From an uncultured Butyricicoccus sp. (GTDB lineage Bacteria; Bacillota; Clostridia; Oscillospirales; Butyricicoccaceae), in contig USLE01000091.1 of the NCBI GenBank assembly GCA_900555465.1, forward strand, positions 1 to 6,067: a DNA stretch of 6,067 nucleotides. The letters are read 5' to 3'. Made by a program: the position numbers and the translations under genes. The notes under the pieces are model-generated. The model saw only the letters and a program-made list of their open reading frames with translations. It searched no databases and was not told the DNA's origin. Position 1 is the stretch's first letter. Each line of letters begins with the position of its first letter. Of this stretch, positions 5,885 to 6,067 are shown piece by piece.

Positions 5885-5968
5885 GAATGAAAATCCATAA
5901 TGGAAAATGGAGAAGGAAAGCATCCCACGGCGAAATAATTCTCCATTATCCATTCTACATTCTCCATT
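5885..5968. repeat. Imperfect palindromic element B, second copy with a shorter centre
   Basis: The inner arms 5899-5914 and 5939-5954 pair at 15 of 16 positions around a 24-base loop, with weaker pairing outward. The left arm shares 16 identical bases with element A (5779-5794). The right arm shares 18 identical bases with A (5859-5876 equals 5949-5966). The centres are unrelated in sequence and length. It ends just ahead of the ribosome site of the next gene. Confidence 0.75.
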
Positions 5969-5987
5969 TGAATCAGGGAGGCACACA

Positions 5988-6067
5988 ATGGAAATTGGCA
6001 TCAAAGGCGAAAAGAAGTTTACCGTAACGGCTGACCAGCTGGCCTGCAACGTCGGCAGCGGCCTGGT
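5988..6067 (+). CDS. Probable acyl-CoA thioesterase (fluoroacetyl-CoA thioesterase-like), N-terminal fragment
   Basis: Only 26 full residues are visible before the window ends, starting MEIGIKGEKKFTVT and continuing DQLACNVGSGL. This resembles the N-terminus of small hotdog-fold thioesterases related to FlK that hydrolyse acyl-CoA esters, whose start commonly reads MEIGIKGE...V...NTA...GSG. The catalytic residues would lie downstream and cannot be checked. AGGGAGG at 5975-5981, six bases from ATG, supports the start. It is separated from serS by 226 bases of repeat, so it is probably a separate unit, but no convincing promoter is seen. The family call is from recall of the N-terminal pattern and is moderately sure; that a gene starts here is well supported. 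Confidence 0.65.
   Translation, partial: MEIGIKGEKKFTVTADQLACNVGSGL

Noticed and set aside
5767..6049. Minus-strand reading frames of 65-73 codons rich in MENVEW/FSIFH-like words
   Set aside because: They are translations of the AATGGAN repeat arms. Similar phrases arise from such repeats as spurious hypothetical proteins, and no ribosome site supports them.

Overview
The window is the origin-proximal chromosome maintenance cluster of a Gram-positive bacterium, probably a GC-rich member of the Clostridia (Oscillospiraceae/Butyricicoccaceae-like). This assignment is an inference. It rests on the gene order mnmG-rsmG-noc-parA(soj)-parB(spo0J), strong AAGGAGG-type ribosome binding sites, GC-rich coding DNA with AT-rich intergenic gaps, and serS placed downstream of parB. 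Every gene reads on the + strand.

Layout. Bases 1-265 are the 3' end of mnmG (tRNA uridine modification), which overlaps rsmG (262-966, 16S rRNA m7G527 methyltransferase) by four bases. A strong intrinsic terminator (988-1024) ends this unit. A leader of about 175 bases with two inverted repeats precedes noc (1201-2025, nucleoid occlusion factor, a ParB paralogue). Between noc and parA lie two perfect 16-bp parS centromere sites (2036-2051 and 2096-2111). A second intrinsic terminator sits between them, and an extended -10 promoter for parA follows. Then come parA (2206-2982), parB (2982-3854, overlapping parA by one base), a small single-pass membrane coiled-coil protein of unknown function (3867-4430), and serS (4466-5761). 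The last four are tightly spaced and may be one transcript. Bases 5762-5987 hold two imperfect palindromic elements whose arms are built from 7-bp units (AATGGAN). The window ends in the start of a probable acyl-CoA thioesterase (5988 onward).

How it works together. ParB should load on the two parS sites beside its own operon, clamp DNA with CTP and recruit SMC, while the ParA ATPase separates the replicated origins. Noc has the same fold but different base-reading residues, so it should bind other sites and protect the nucleoid from cell division. MnmG, RsmG and SerRS serve translation.

Most of this is a well-known cluster. No wholly new system is evident. The points most worth a second look are the terminator nested between parS sites, the membrane protein in the par operon, the heptad-repeat hairpins, the diverged SerRS active-site motifs, and small departures in the N-terminal tails of Noc and ParB.
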